Shown: in pieces, positions 9,608 through 19,236 of the stretch
Layout: every line of letters begins with the position of its first letter
How positions within the stretch are numbered: the stretch's first letter is position 1
Source of the DNA: Parabacteroides johnsonii DSM 18315
Lineage (GTDB): Bacteria; Bacteroidota; Bacteroidia; Bacteroidales; Tannerellaceae
Reading direction: 5' to 3'
NCBI RefSeq assembly: GCF_025151045.1
Contig: NZ_CP102285.1
Location: 3,782,001-3,846,000 of the forward strand
Length of the DNA: 64,000 bases
Notes under the pieces: generated by a model
What the model was told of the DNA's origin: nothing
Database searches by the model: none
What the model saw: only the letters and a program-made list of their open reading frames with translations
Program-made: the position numbers and the translations under genes

Positions 9608-9629
9608 AACAATCATCCAAACAATTTAA

Positions 9630-9675
9630 AGCACTTCCATACGTTATATATAATATCGTATAGAAGTGCTTTTTT
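9630..9675 (+). terminator. Rho-independent terminator after leuS-yitT
   Basis: A 14-bp stem with one mismatch (AGCACTTCCATACG against CGTATAGAAGTGCT) encloses an A/T-rich loop and is followed by six T. It lies only 18 bases before the rdgB start, so rdgB must use a promoter within or beside it, or read-through. Confidence 0.88.
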
Positions 9676-9692
9676 ATTCATACTCAACAAAC

Positions 9693-10274
9693 ATGAAACT
9701 TGTATTCGCAACAAACAACCGGCATAAGCTGGATGAAGTCCGGAAAATTATATCTGGATATACCGAAATAATTAGCCTCTCAGATATTGACTGCCATGAG
9801 GATATACCCGAAACAGCAGACACATTAGAAGGCAATGCCTTGCAAAAAGCCCGTTACATAAAAAAACATTTCGGATATGACTGTTTTGCTGACGACACCG
9901 GACTTGAAGTAGAAGCTCTACACAACGCTCCCGGAGTATATTCGGCACGTTACGCCGGCCCTGGACATGATTCGGAAGCCAATATGAACAAACTTCTCCA
10001 TGAAATGGAAAACAAAGAAAACCGGAAAGCCCGTTTCCGTACGGTAATCGCCCTTATTTTGAATGGAAAAGAATATTTGTTTGAAGGTATTGTCAACGGT
10101 ACGATCATAAATGAAAAAAGAGGTGGAAGTGGTTTTGGATATGATCCCATATTTGTTCCTGATACCTATTCTGAAACATTTGCTGAAATGGGCAATGATA
10201 TAAAAAACCAGATCAGCCATCGTGCCGAGGCTGTCAAAAAATTGACTGCTTTTTTATCAGATTACACATTTTAA
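9693..10274 (+). CDS. rdgB: Non-canonical purine NTP pyrophosphatase (RdgB/HAM1)
   Basis: A 193-residue Ham1-like protein that hydrolyses dITP, ITP and XTP to monophosphates and so keeps deaminated purines out of DNA and RNA. The start [19 protein letters not shown] carries the conserved nucleotide-binding TNN..K motif; an upstream in-frame ATG would add nine unconserved residues. [20 protein letters not shown] holds the metal-binding DDTGL core, and SGFGYDPIF and [10 protein letters not shown] are further family signatures. The next gene, porZ, starts 13 bases later, so the two may be cotranscribed though unrelated in function. Confidence 0.95.
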   Translation: MKLVFATNNRHKLDEVRKIISGYTEIISLSDIDCHEDIPETADTLEGNALQKARYIKKHFGYDCFADDTGLEVEALHNAPGVYSARYAGPGHDSEANMNKLLHEMENKENRKARFRTVIALILNGKEYLFEGIVNGTIINEKRGGSGFGYDPIFVPDTYSETFAEMGNDIKNQISHRAEAVKKLTAFLSDYTF

Positions 10275-10287
10275 TATTGCAATTAAT

Positions 10288-12615
10288 ATGAGAAATATAT
10301 TAACTGTCATCTTACTTTTCTTATTATCATTCTCTGCTTTATCAGTTAATGATAATGACAACATGCTTGGATGGAAAACATACCTTTCCTACAATAATAC
10401 CAATTGTGTGGAAGAATCCGCTGACCAAGTATTTGTCATAGCAGAAGGTGCTTTATACATATATGGGAAGGAAGATAACAGCATCAAACAATATTACAAA
10501 GGAAATGGACTGAGTGACACAGATATCCAGTCTATTTCCTACAACAAACAAACAAAATCACTGTTGATTGTTTATAAAAACTGCAATATAGACATTCTGG
10601 AAGAAGGTTCAGTAAAAAACATACCTTATCTGTACACGACAACTTCTTTAAGAGATAAATCACTTAATTCCGTTATGATTTATAACGAATATGCCTATTT
10701 ATCCATACAGTCTGGCATAGTAGTTGTCAACATGGATAAGAAGGAAATAACCGATACCTATAACTTATCTAAGAATATAACATCCTGTGCTATTTCCGAC
10801 AATAATATATATGCTTCTACAAAAGAAGATCAAAAGTCTACAGTCATATATGCATCTTTGAATGATAATCTGTTAGACGGATCAAACTGGAAAACATATT
10901 CGATTCCGAGATTCCCATCTGAAAACTCCATAGACAAAATATCCTTATTTAAGAATAAGCTATTCTACCTGTCTAAAAATAAAGGTATCTACTATGAATC
11001 AAATGGAACTACAGTTCCTTTGGTCAGCAATGCACAAATAAACAATATGAAAATTATAGGAGAAAAACTGGCTTGCATAGCTACATCCCAAGTTTATATT
11101 TTCACAGATACAAACACTTTTGACCAAATCAACAACCTATCCATCAAAGATATCAGCACTTATCAGACTGATAAATATTGGATAGCCGAAGGAAGCAAAG
11201 GTCTACGTTCCATCAAAAGAAAAGGGGCCAACCAGTTCGAAGCTGTAAATGAAGCCATAACTTTGGATGGCCCGTACTCCAACAGCTCTTATGATATCGT
11301 ATCAAAAAACGATAAAATATATATTATACCTGGTGGAAAAAATCTGACTGGGGATAATTCCTTTAACAAAGCCGGCTCAATCATGATATACGACTATGAA
11401 AAATGGAGTGTATTAGAACCTTCCGACGTTCAGAATAAACTCAATACATGGCCTAAAGACTATACCAGCATTGTCGTCACAAATGATGCTGAAAAAGAGA
11501 TTATTTACGTGTCTTCTTTCGGTTATGGCGTTTTTCAGTTCATTGACAGAGAGCCTTCTATCGTTTACAACAAAACAAACAGCCCGCTTGAAAATGCACA
11601 TGGTAATGAAGGTTTTTATTGTCGTGTAGACGGACTTGCTTTTGATAAGGAAGAAAACCTATGGATGACTAATTCAGAAGTCAGCAAAGCTATCAAGATA
11701 TTGGATAAAGAAGGAAAATGGCACAGCCTGTCTGTCGAATCGTTAAACGGGAAATACACAATAAATGACATACTCGTCACCTCGAATAACGATAAATGGA
11801 TTAATATTTCCCGTCCTGCCAACCAAGCCTGTCTAACAGTCGTAACCAACAGTAGCTCTTTAGATGAAGCAACGTCATATGAATTTAAAAACTTCATTGA
11901 TACAGATGGTAATGACTTTTCTCCCAATAATTATACTTGTATGGCAGAGGACAAAAACGGATATATATGGATAGGAACCAATAAAGGAGCTATATACTTA
12001 ACAAATCCTAAGTTGGCAACGACAGAAAACAACCAATCTATACGTTGCACACGTATAAAACTAATCAATGAAGAAGGAACTCCTTATTATTTTCTCGATA
12101 ATACGATAATAACGACCATTAAAGTAGACAACGGAAATCGAAAATGGATCGGAACGGATGGCAACGGTGTTTATGTATTGAGCGAAGACAATCAGGAAAT
12201 TGTCCATCAGTTCAATACATCCAACAGTCCGCTACTATCTGACAAAATATATTCCATAGAAATTAATGAAAACACTGGCGAAGTGTTCATCGGTTCCGAC
12301 AAAGGCTTGGTTTCCTACAAAGGAGAAGCGACAAAAGGTAAAGATGACTATTCAGATGTGTATGCATATCCGAATCCCGTACGACCTGAATACAGGGACA
12401 AAGTAACCATCACGGGATTGATGGATAACTCGATCGTAAAAATCACCGATCTGAATGGCAACCTAGTCTATCAGACTAAATCTTTAGGTGGACAAGTTAT
12501 TTGGAACTGCCAGAATACCAAAGGTGTCCGTGTTGCTTCAGGTATATATTTAGTACTTTCTGCTACCGAAGATTCAAAAGAAAGCGTAGTTACTAAAATT
12601 GCAGTTATTAAATAA
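10288..12615 (+). CDS. porZ: PorZ-like type IX secretion attachment-complex protein
   Basis: A 775-residue exported protein with a signal peptide (MRNILTVILLFLLSFSALS). Repeated beta-propeller blades follow, some of the two-component-regulator propeller type (GYIWIGTNKGAIYL near 565, RKWIGTDGNGVYVLSED near 625, GEVFIGSDKGLVSY near 670). A C-terminal type A sorting domain ends it (VYAYPNPVRPEYRDKV, with LNGNLVYQT and ASGIYLV). The domain order and length closely resemble P. gingivalis PorZ (about 780 residues). That protein sits on the cell surface and helps attach cargo to anionic LPS after type IX secretion. A generic propeller sensor is the alternative, but those usually carry a histidine kinase part, absent here. 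Confidence 0.82.
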   Translation: MRNILTVILLFLLSFSALSVNDNDNMLGWKTYLSYNNTNCVEESADQVFVIAEGALYIYGKEDNSIKQYYKGNGLSDTDIQSISYNKQTKSLLIVYKNCNIDILEEGSVKNIPYLYTTTSLRDKSLNSVMIYNEYAYLSIQSGIVVVNMDKKEITDTYNLSKNITSCAISDNNIYASTKEDQKSTVIYASLNDNLLDGSNWKTYSIPRFPSENSIDKISLFKNKLFYLSKNKGIYYESNGTTVPLVSNAQINNMKIIGEKLACIATSQVYIFTDTNTFDQINNLSIKDISTYQTDKYWIAEGSKGLRSIKRKGANQFEAVNEAITLDGPYSNSSYDIVSKNDKIYIIPGGKNLTGDNSFNKAGSIMIYDYEKWSVLEPSDVQNKLNTWPKDYTSIVVTNDAEKEIIYVSSFGYGVFQFIDREPSIVYNKTNSPLENAHGNEGFYCRVDGLAFDKEENLWMTNSEVSKAIKILDKEGKWHSLSVESLNGKYTINDILVTSNNDKWINISRPANQACLTVVTNSSSLDEATSYEFKNFIDTDGNDFSPNNYTCMAEDKNGYIWIGTNKGAIYLTNPKLATTENNQSIRCTRIKLINEEGTPYYFLDNTIITTIKVDNGNRKWIGTDGNGVYVLSEDNQEIVHQFNTSNSPLLSDKIYSIEINENTGEVFIGSDKGLVSYKGEATKGKDDYSDVYAYPNPVRPEYRDKVTITGLMDNSIVKITDLNGNLVYQTKSLGGQVIWNCQNTKGVRVASGIYLVLSATEDSKESVVTKIAVIK

Positions 12616-12634
12616 AAGAGAGTGGTATGTTAAA

Positions 12635-12676
12635 TTGCCTTGTTCCTGCGTTTGGCACGGGAACAAGACAATTTTA
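12635..12676. terminator. Terminator between convergent porZ and nadA
   Basis: TTGCCTTGTTCC pairs with GGAACAAGACAA across a short loop, followed by ATTTTAT. It lies between two convergent genes and may serve both. Confidence 0.7.
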
Positions 12677-12717
12677 TCCCCTCTCCCATTTTATTGAGTT
12701 TTGTTTACCAAACAATC

Positions 12718-13704
12718 TTACAACCCCAACCTCTCCGATATCTCCAACATTTTCTTGATCGGACGGATGGCTTTCTCCTGTACTTGTTCGTCGACAAAGA
12801 TTTCAGGAAGTTCGTATTTTAAACAGTTGTAAAGTTTCTCCATCGTGTTCAGACGCATAAAATTACATTCGTTGCAGGCACATGTACTATCGGCAGGAGG
12901 AGCCGGGATAAACTCTTTACCGGGACTTTGTTTCCGCATTTCGTGAATAACGCCGCTTTCCGTCGCTACAATGAATTGTTTTTTATCCGACTTGACAGTA
13001 TGCTTCAAAAGAGCCGCAGTCGATCCTACGAAGTCCGAGACTTGTACAACGGGCTGCTTGCACTCCGGATGAGTAATGACTTCCGCATCAGGATATTGTT
13101 TTTTTAATTCCAATATCTTTTCCAGTGAAAACTGTTCATGCACATGGCAGGCACCATCCCAAAGTAGCATCCTACGTCCGGTAATACCGTTTATGTAATT
13201 ACCTAAGTTCCGGTCCGGACCAAAGATAATCTTCGTATCTTCCGGAAAACTTTCAACGATCTGGTGTGCATTGGTAGACGTCACCACAACATCCGTCACG
13301 GCCTTTACAGCAGCAGTCGTATTTACATACGAAATAACCACATGATCGGGATGCTGTTTGACAAATTCTGCAAAATCGGTAGCCGGACAGCTATCTGCCA
13401 ATGAGCAACCGGCATTCAGGTCCGGGACCAACACCTTCTTGTCCGGGCACAACACCTTCGCCGTTTCCCCCATAAAATGAACACCACAGAAAACAATGAT
13501 ATCGGCCGTTGTCTTGGCTGCCTGCTGCGCCAAAGCCAAACTGTCTCCTACAAAATCTGCTATATCTTGGATATCACCCGTCTGATAATAATGAGCAAGG
13601 ATAACGGCGTTTTTTTCTTTACGCATCCTATTTATTTCTTCCTTCAAGTCCAACCCCTTTGGAATGGGTGCGTTCATATATCCGATCGATTGGTTTGTCA
13701 ACAT
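12718..13704 (-). CDS. nadA: Quinolinate synthase A
   Basis: A 328-residue protein that condenses iminoaspartate with dihydroxyacetone phosphate to give quinolinate, the second step of de novo NAD synthesis. NadA motifs seen are VILAHYYQTGDIQDIADFVG, VFCGVHFMGETAKVL, VPDLNAGCSLADSC and, near the C terminus, CACNECNFMRLNT. Conserved cysteines in these motifs ligate the oxygen-sensitive 4Fe-4S cluster. Its pathway partner nadB is not adjacent but lies at 43.2 kb in the same window, and no nadC is seen. It is transcribed alone on the minus strand. Confidence 0.97.
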   Translation of the reverse strand: MLTNQSIGYMNAPIPKGLDLKEEINRMRKEKNAVILAHYYQTGDIQDIADFVGDSLALAQQAAKTTADIIVFCGVHFMGETAKVLCPDKKVLVPDLNAGCSLADSCPATDFAEFVKQHPDHVVISYVNTTAAVKAVTDVVVTSTNAHQIVESFPEDTKIIFGPDRNLGNYINGITGRRMLLWDGACHVHEQFSLEKILELKKQYPDAEVITHPECKQPVVQVSDFVGSTAALLKHTVKSDKKQFIVATESGVIHEMRKQSPGKEFIPAPPADSTCACNECNFMRLNTMEKLYNCLKYELPEIFVDEQVQEKAIRPIKKMLEISERLGL

Positions 13705-13777
13705 AGTTACCTGTATTAAATGATTGTAATATTCAATAATCGCTAATGAGCATAAACCGCTATTTACAGTCTATCAA

Positions 13778-13785
13778 CAAAGTTA
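13778..13785 (-). promoter_or_regulatory. Possible -7 promoter box for nadA
   Basis: On the minus strand this reads TAACTTTG, an exact TAnnTTTG match, 73 bases before the nadA ATG. A second match (TACCTTTG) lies at 13851-13858. No -33 element is convincing for either. Confidence 0.4.
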
Positions 13786-14067
13786 TCATCATTCTTTATA
13801 ACTGATAATCTTTATTTTACTCCTATTATCAACTATAAGTTGATAATATGCAAAGGTAAAAACTTTATTGATTTTCCCATAGGAAACATATATAAAACAA
13901 ATAAATTTATAGAGCAACCGCACCAAAATTATTCCTATTTTAGCGTTCGTAAAAAACGAGAAAAAATGCACGACGGAGTTGATGTACGCAGGACTTTGAT
14001 ATCTGGTGCAGTCGTACGGAAACACGAAGATGCAGTATATACTTTTTAATTTCATGCAAGTCTAATC

Positions 14068-14132
14068 TGTTTTCGACGTTGTCGTATATATACACGACAT
14101 TGTCGAGTATATATACGACAACGTCGAAAACA
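14068..14132. repeat. Perfect 26-bp inverted repeat with nested dyad in the nadA-SulP gap
   Basis: Left arm 14068-14093 and right arm 14107-14132 are exact reverse complements (outer TGTTTTCGACGTTGTCG, inner A/T alternation TATATAC). The 13-base loop itself holds a perfect dyad CGACATTGTCG. A further partial copy GACAATGTCGAAAAT follows at about 14139. The core GACRTTGTCG thus occurs four times in about 90 bases. No T-run follows, so it is not a simple terminator. The rest of the 597-base gap (13705-14301) shows no gene. Confidence 0.92.
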
Positions 14133-14265
14133 TTATTGACAATGTCGAAAATAAATTACTTAAGCATCTAATTGCAGATTGCTTGGCAAGAGGCAGAAAG
14201 TTCCACCGCAACAACAGATTCATATAAACCTATAAAAAAGCTAAAAACATATTCACTTTTTTTTG

Positions 14266-14273
14266 TAACTTTG
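14266..14273 (+). promoter_or_regulatory. -7 promoter box for the SulP transporter gene
   Basis: TAACTTTG matches TAnnTTTG exactly, 28 bases before the ATG at 14302. No -33 TTTG is evident at 19-21 bases upstream. Confidence 0.55.
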
Positions 14274-14301
14274 CAGCACTTTTAATCAATCAGGCAGAAA
14301 G

Positions 14302-15978
14302 ATGAAGAACAAGTTTGATTTTCAGCCCAAGTTAGTATCGACGCTGAAAAACTACTCTAAGGAGAAATTTATGACCGACCTGATGGCCGGTATTATTGTC
14401 GGGATCGTGGCATTGCCACTCGCTATCGCTTTCGGTATCGCTTCGGGAGTAAGCCCGGAAAAAGGGTTGATCACCGCTATTCTCGGCGGATTTTTCGTAT
14501 CGTTGTTAGGAGGATGCAATGTGCAGATCGGCGGGCCAACAGGTGCGTTTATCGTAATCGTATACGGCATTATCCAGAATTTCGGGATCGAAGGACTGGC
14601 TATCGCCACAGTAGTCGCTGGTATTATCCTGGTGATCATGGGTGCGTTGAAGTTAGGGACGGTTATCAAGTTCATCCCTTACCCGATCGTCGTCGGTTTT
14701 ACCAGTGGTATCGCTCTCACTATTTTTACCACGCAAATGAAAGACCTTTTCGGGCTGACAATGGATAAGGTCCCTGCGGATTTCATTTCTAAATGGATCG
14801 CCTATTTCGAACATTTCGACACGATAAATCTCTGGTCGTTGCTGATCGGGCTTGCCAGTATCGTGATTATCGCCGTCACACCGAAATTTTCTAAAAAGAT
14901 TCCGGGTTCGCTGATTGCCATTATTCTGATGACGGTTGTTGTCTATGTCATGCGCTATCATTTAGGAATCACGGGGATCGAAACGATCGGAGACCGTTTT
15001 ACAATCAATGCTTCCCTGCCCGGCCCGGAAACGATCAACTTCAATATGGAAACGATCAACCTTTTGCTTCCTTCCGCATTCACCATCGCGATGTTAGGAG
15101 CGATCGAATCGTTGCTGTCCGCTACGGTGGCCGATGGTGTGACAGGAGACAAGCATAACTCCAATACCGAACTGATTGCACAAGGGGCTGCCAATATCAT
15201 TGTGCCTATCTTCGGTGGTATTCCCGTTACCGGTGCGATTGCCCGTACCATGACGAATATCAACAATGGCGGACGTACTCCGGTTGCCGGCATCATCCAT
15301 GCAATCGTATTGTTGCTGATTTTGCTTTTTTTAGGTCCGCTGACCAAACATATCCCGATGGCTTGCTTGGCAGGCGTATTGATTATCGTTTCGTATAATA
15401 TGAGCGAATGGCGGACGTTCCGTTCGCTGATGAAGAATCCGAAAAGCGATGTGTCGGTGTTGCTGGTGACTTTCTTCCTGACGGTTATCTTCGATTTGAC
15501 AATCGCGATCGAAGTTGGATTGCTTATCGCCATGTTCCTCTTTATGAAACGTGTGGCTGAAACGACTCATGTGTCGGTAGTAAAAGATGAGATCGATCTC
15601 TCGGACGATGGAGAAATCCACCATGACGAAGAAGTCCTTTCCCTTCCCAAAGGTGTGGAAGTATATGAAATCGACGGCCCGTTCTTCTTCGGGGTGGCCA
15701 GCAAGTTCGACGATATTATGCACAATATGGGAGACAAACCGAAGATACGTATCATCCGTATGCGTAAGGTTCCTTTTATGGACTCGACAGGATTACATAA
15801 CTTAGAGAACCTGTTCCGCCTGTCACAAGCCGAACATATACATATGATCCTTTCAGGGGTGAACGAGCATGTACGCCGTGTACTTGTCAAATCGGGTTTT
15901 GACAAAAAGATCGGAACGGAAAATATTTGCAGCAATATAAACGAGGCTGTAGCAAAAGCACGCGAAGCAATAAGATAA
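14302..15978 (+). CDS. SulP family inorganic anion transporter with STAS domain
   Basis: A 558-residue inner-membrane transporter. Residues about 25-420 form the SLC26/SulP core with some 12-14 hydrophobic segments. Family signatures include the first helix LMAGIIVGIVALPLAIAFGI, the QIGGPTGAFIVIVYGI segment and AMLGAIESLLSATVADG. Residues about 445-555 are a cytoplasmic STAS domain (VEVYEIDGPFFFGVASKFDD and IRMRKVPFMDSTGLHNLENL). Family members carry sulfate, bicarbonate or other anions; the substrate cannot be read from the sequence. It stands alone, between a large inverted repeat and a strong terminator. Confidence 0.93.
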   Translation: MKNKFDFQPKLVSTLKNYSKEKFMTDLMAGIIVGIVALPLAIAFGIASGVSPEKGLITAILGGFFVSLLGGCNVQIGGPTGAFIVIVYGIIQNFGIEGLAIATVVAGIILVIMGALKLGTVIKFIPYPIVVGFTSGIALTIFTTQMKDLFGLTMDKVPADFISKWIAYFEHFDTINLWSLLIGLASIVIIAVTPKFSKKIPGSLIAIILMTVVVYVMRYHLGITGIETIGDRFTINASLPGPETINFNMETINLLLPSAFTIAMLGAIESLLSATVADGVTGDKHNSNTELIAQGAANIIVPIFGGIPVTGAIARTMTNINNGGRTPVAGIIHAIVLLLILLFLGPLTKHIPMACLAGVLIIVSYNMSEWRTFRSLMKNPKSDVSVLLVTFFLTVIFDLTIAIEVGLLIAMFLFMKRVAETTHVSVVKDEIDLSDDGEIHHDEEVLSLPKGVEVYEIDGPFFFGVASKFDDIMHNMGDKPKIRIIRMRKVPFMDSTGLHNLENLFRLSQAEHIHMILSGVNEHVRRVLVKSGFDKKIGTENICSNINEAVAKAREAIR

Positions 15979-16005
15979 TCGCAAACCAAAATAAAAAAAC
16001 CAATC

Positions 16006-16046
16006 AGCTCCCGCCCTTCTTTTTTCGGACGGGAGCTATTTTTTTC
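16006..16046 (+). terminator. Rho-independent terminator after the SulP gene
   Basis: AGCTCCCG pairs with CGGGAGCT around a T-rich loop and is followed by ATTTTTTT. Confidence 0.88.
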
Positions 16047-16083
16047 AGATAGGAGACAAAAGGTAATTTCCGTACGACTTACA

Positions 16084-16254
16084 TCACATAAATGCTATAT
16101 GAAGAAAACGGTCTCCCGATTTATATTTATCCTTCTTCGCCTCAAACACAAATTCTTTTGCAATCGTTTCCGCATCTTCAAAACTAAACCCATTTTCCGG
16201 CTGGCTCCAATACCAGAGCTGTGGCACATTCTTTTTACTATTCGGTGATTCCAT
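16084..16254 (-). CDS. Small uncharacterised protein, 56 residues
   Basis: A minus-strand frame from ATG at 16254 to TGA at 16084. The product begins MESPNSKKNVPQLWYWSQP and ends GDRFLHIAFM. Its composition is balanced and protein-like (aromatic QLWYWSQ, then an acidic and lysine-rich helix FSFEDAETIAKEFVFEAKK), with no signal peptide or membrane segment. An overlapping 82-residue frame on the same strand is arginine-rich and looks like its shadow. I do not recognise the family. It stands alone between the SulP terminator and the protease leader; it may be a real short gene or chance. Confidence 0.45.
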   Translation of the reverse strand: MESPNSKKNVPQLWYWSQPENGFSFEDAETIAKEFVFEAKKDKYKSGDRFLHIAFM

Positions 16255-16352
16255 TGTTTTATATATTTATCTAACTTTATCCATAAGACACAGAATATGA
16301 AAAAACCCCCATCCGGATCAGAAATAAATATTACATTTGCCAATCATACATT

Positions 16353-16412
16353 TAAATCTGTTTGTACCCTTAAACTGGATACCAGGATATTGGTTATATA
16401 CAAACAGATTTA
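16353..16412 (+). promoter_or_regulatory. Inverted repeat in the leader of the secreted protease gene
   Basis: TAAATCTGTTTGTA (16353-16366) and its exact reverse complement (16399-16412) are separated by 32 bases and end 18 bases before the ATG. In the mRNA this 14-bp stem would abut the ribosome-binding region, so it could control translation. A DNA operator is the alternative. Confidence 0.5.
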
Positions 16413-16430
16413 TATCAAATTATAAAATAT

Positions 16431-19232
16431 ATGAACAAAAAGGCCCTATTCCCGCTAATCGGTTTATTCCTGTTGGTAACAGGAATAGTCCTGCCCGGAT
16501 CTGCCCATGCACAAATCAGCGAAGGTGGAACACCCGCTTCCTTCAAGTATCAAAACACACTGAAAAGCGATCTGCCAACCGTCCAGATCCCCATCAATTT
16601 CAGCGTAGAAGACATGAAAACGGTCGACAGATGGCAGGTTAGCCAGGGGGCGCCGCTAAAAGTAGGAGTCTTGATCCCGACAGACCTGACAATCGACAAT
16701 GCCGGTGACTGGAGTACCCTACCTGACGGCAAAAAAGTATGGCGGCTGCAAGTACAGGCAAAAGATGCCATAGCCTTAATGCTCAGTTTCAAAGATTTTT
16801 ATATTCCTGAAAATGGAAAACTCTTTATTTACAGCTCTGATAAAACACACCTGATCGGTGCTTTTACTCATCATACCAACCCACCGACGAAAGAATACGC
16901 CACCGAATTTTTGGCCGGTGACAAAATCATACTCGAATATGAAACAGATATATCGGACAACGAACGTCCCCGCATTGCAATAGATGCTGTAGGGTACGGA
17001 TATAACCATTTGCATGTTTCACGCACGATGGCCGATATAGGTCCCAATGCCTCCGGATCTTGTATGGTAAATATCAATTGCGAAGAGGGAGAAGCTTGGC
17101 AAACAGAAAAAAATGGTGTTTGCCAAATGACATTACCTATTGGAAATTACATCTACATCTGCTCCGGATCTTTGGTAAACAACACTGCTGAAGATTTGAA
17201 ACCTTACATCCTTTCCGCTTTCCATTGCATTGATTTAGATGTACCCGTCACAGAAGAAAATTTAAACAAATACATTTTCTATTTCCATTTCGAACGCACG
17301 GGATGTGAAAATAACTCCAGTATTGCCTCCTACAAAACAATAACAGGTTGCAAGAAAGTCGCCGGAATCCCACTAGACGGCGGTTCAGATGGCCTGCTCT
17401 TATTGCTGAACCAAAATATTCCGGAACATTATAATGTCTATTACAATGGTTGGGACAGAAGCAACACGGCCGCTAAATCAGGTGTAGGCATCCACCACCC
17501 ATCAGGAGACTATATGAAAATATCAACTTTCAGTAAAACAGCAAAAACCTCGACATGGTACGGCGTAGACAACATCGAAGGTGCACCAAACGCACATTGG
17601 AGTACCGTTTTCGAACAAACGACCAACGGTCATTCCGTAACGGAAGGAGGATCTTCCGGCTCTCCACTTTTCAACCAAAACAAACTGATCGTCGGTACAT
17701 TGAGCGGCGGTTCATCTTCTTGCGAAAAACCGGATGGGATCAATACCTATGGCAAACTTTATTATCACTGGGACCAGTATAGCAAAGCCGATACAGCCCG
17801 TATGGATATTTATTTAGATCCCAGCCATACCGGTAAAACACAACTGTCCGGCCGATATGCGACAGCTCCAAAAGCAATGCCAACAGATCTGACATCGGCC
17901 TACCAAAACGGAGAAGTTCAATTGAAATGGAAAGCACCTACCTCTGCCAGCGACAAACCAGAACAATATAACGTTTATCGGAACAATACATTGATCGGAC
18001 GTACCTCTTCTACATCTTATATAGACAAAGAACCGGAAGTCGGTACCCAATCTTACAGCGTTTCCGCATCGTATATAGACGGCAAAGAGTCTGCTGTAGC
18101 CACCACATTGATTTATGTCTACGAACTAAAGATACCGACCGATGTAACAGCCTCGGCCGATGGAAAGAATATCCTTGTCAAATGGAAAGAACCTATCTAC
18201 CAGCAAATGATCTACTGGGGAAATGGGACAGCCTACCTTTCGTTAGGTTTCGGACAACCTTTCTATTTCGGACAAAGATGGAATAAAGAAGATCTGAAGC
18301 CTCTGCACGGAAACCTTGTTAAATCTGTTTCCTTCATACCTACCGCAGGTTCATCTTATACGTTGAACATCATACAAGGGAAACGGAAATATGTGCAAAA
18401 GTTGACTAATTTGTCTTTTGACAAATTGATTGAAATCACGCTTAAAGAACCGTTTGTCATTGATGCTTCCCAAGAACTAATCATTGCTTTCCATGCAGAA
18501 GCGAAACTATCCACCGCCTATCCAGCAATCATGGACGAAGGACCAGCAATCAATGGAAAAGGCAATTTGGTTTCATTTGACGGGGAAACATGGGAATATC
18601 TGTATGAACCTTCTGAAAATGAAGATGAAAATTATGATTTCAACTTCTTTCTTGCCGCCACCGTCAGTTCAGAAACAAAGGAAATACCGGCTACAAAAGC
18701 CACATCCGATGATACAATAGTGTTAAGTAAGTCATCAGCAATACCTATGTTCGCCCGGACATCTGAAGCAGGCTCCTCACTCCGGAGCAGCCAAGCAAGT
18801 GCATTTCCGGAAATAACAGGTTATAATATTTATCGCAACGGAAGCAAAATCGGTAACGTGCCCAATAAATCTATCACCCAATATACAGACAAACAAGCAC
18901 CAATAGGTAGTACCCTATATCAGGTTTCCACTCTATACGGAAAAGACGAAAGCAAGAAAGCAAATGCCGACAAAGAAATAAATGTGGACAATGAAAAGAT
19001 CATCCTTTCGGAGATGACGATCTCTCCTACTGCGTTTACAGATCAGATAGAACTACTAGGAAATGAGAAAGTGGAGTTGTTAGAAATCATCACGTCAAAC
19101 GGTAAAACGGTCATCCACCAAAGGAATCCCGGAAAGATTGTTTACACTGGCTCTCTTTCCTCCGGCATTTATATCTTCCGCATCCATACAGATGGAAAAG
19201 TTAAGACAATAAAAGCACGGAAAATAAATTGA
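16431..19232 (+). CDS. Secreted trypsin-like (lysyl endopeptidase-like) protease with type IX sorting domain
   Basis: A 933-residue exported protein with a signal peptide ending near SAHAQ. A prodomain follows, then an S1-like protease domain at about residues 205-475 resembling lysyl endopeptidase (Achromobacter protease I, P. gingivalis PepK). The triad candidates are His265 in LSAFHCI, Asp320 in GGSDGLLLLL and Ser409 in TEGGSSGSPLF. Fibronectin III-like segments follow (about 480-570 and again near 800-845), with an inserted beta-rich domain between. The C-terminal type A sorting domain (about 860-933, with LEIITSNGKTVI and SSGIYIFRIHT) directs export by the type IX system, of which PorZ is encoded 6 kb upstream. 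Cleavage after lysine is inferred from family only. Confidence 0.85.
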   Translation: MNKKALFPLIGLFLLVTGIVLPGSAHAQISEGGTPASFKYQNTLKSDLPTVQIPINFSVEDMKTVDRWQVSQGAPLKVGVLIPTDLTIDNAGDWSTLPDGKKVWRLQVQAKDAIALMLSFKDFYIPENGKLFIYSSDKTHLIGAFTHHTNPPTKEYATEFLAGDKIILEYETDISDNERPRIAIDAVGYGYNHLHVSRTMADIGPNASGSCMVNINCEEGEAWQTEKNGVCQMTLPIGNYIYICSGSLVNNTAEDLKPYILSAFHCIDLDVPVTEENLNKYIFYFHFERTGCENNSSIASYKTITGCKKVAGIPLDGGSDGLLLLLNQNIPEHYNVYYNGWDRSNTAAKSGVGIHHPSGDYMKISTFSKTAKTSTWYGVDNIEGAPNAHWSTVFEQTTNGHSVTEGGSSGSPLFNQNKLIVGTLSGGSSSCEKPDGINTYGKLYYHWDQYSKADTARMDIYLDPSHTGKTQLSGRYATAPKAMPTDLTSAYQNGEVQLKWKAPTSASDKPEQYNVYRNNTLIGRTSSTSYIDKEPEVGTQSYSVSASYIDGKESAVATTLIYVYELKIPTDVTASADGKNILVKWKEPIYQQMIYWGNGTAYLSLGFGQPFYFGQRWNKEDLKPLHGNLVKSVSFIPTAGSSYTLNIIQGKRKYVQKLTNLSFDKLIEITLKEPFVIDASQELIIAFHAEAKLSTAYPAIMDEGPAINGKGNLVSFDGETWEYLYEPSENEDENYDFNFFLAATVSSETKEIPATKATSDDTIVLSKSSAIPMFARTSEAGSSLRSSQASAFPEITGYNIYRNGSKIGNVPNKSITQYTDKQAPIGSTLYQVSTLYGKDESKKANADKEINVDNEKIILSEMTISPTAFTDQIELLGNEKVELLEIITSNGKTVIHQRNPGKIVYTGSLSSGIYIFRIHTDGKVKTIKARKIN

Positions 19233-19236
19233 AAAT

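Noticed and set aside
14068-14132. The 26-bp inverted repeat as a transcription terminator
   Set aside because: No T-run follows on either strand and no gene ends close by.
16095-16343. An 82-residue minus-strand frame
   Set aside because: Arginine-rich and without family features; it overlaps the more protein-like 56-residue frame at 16084-16254 in another phase.
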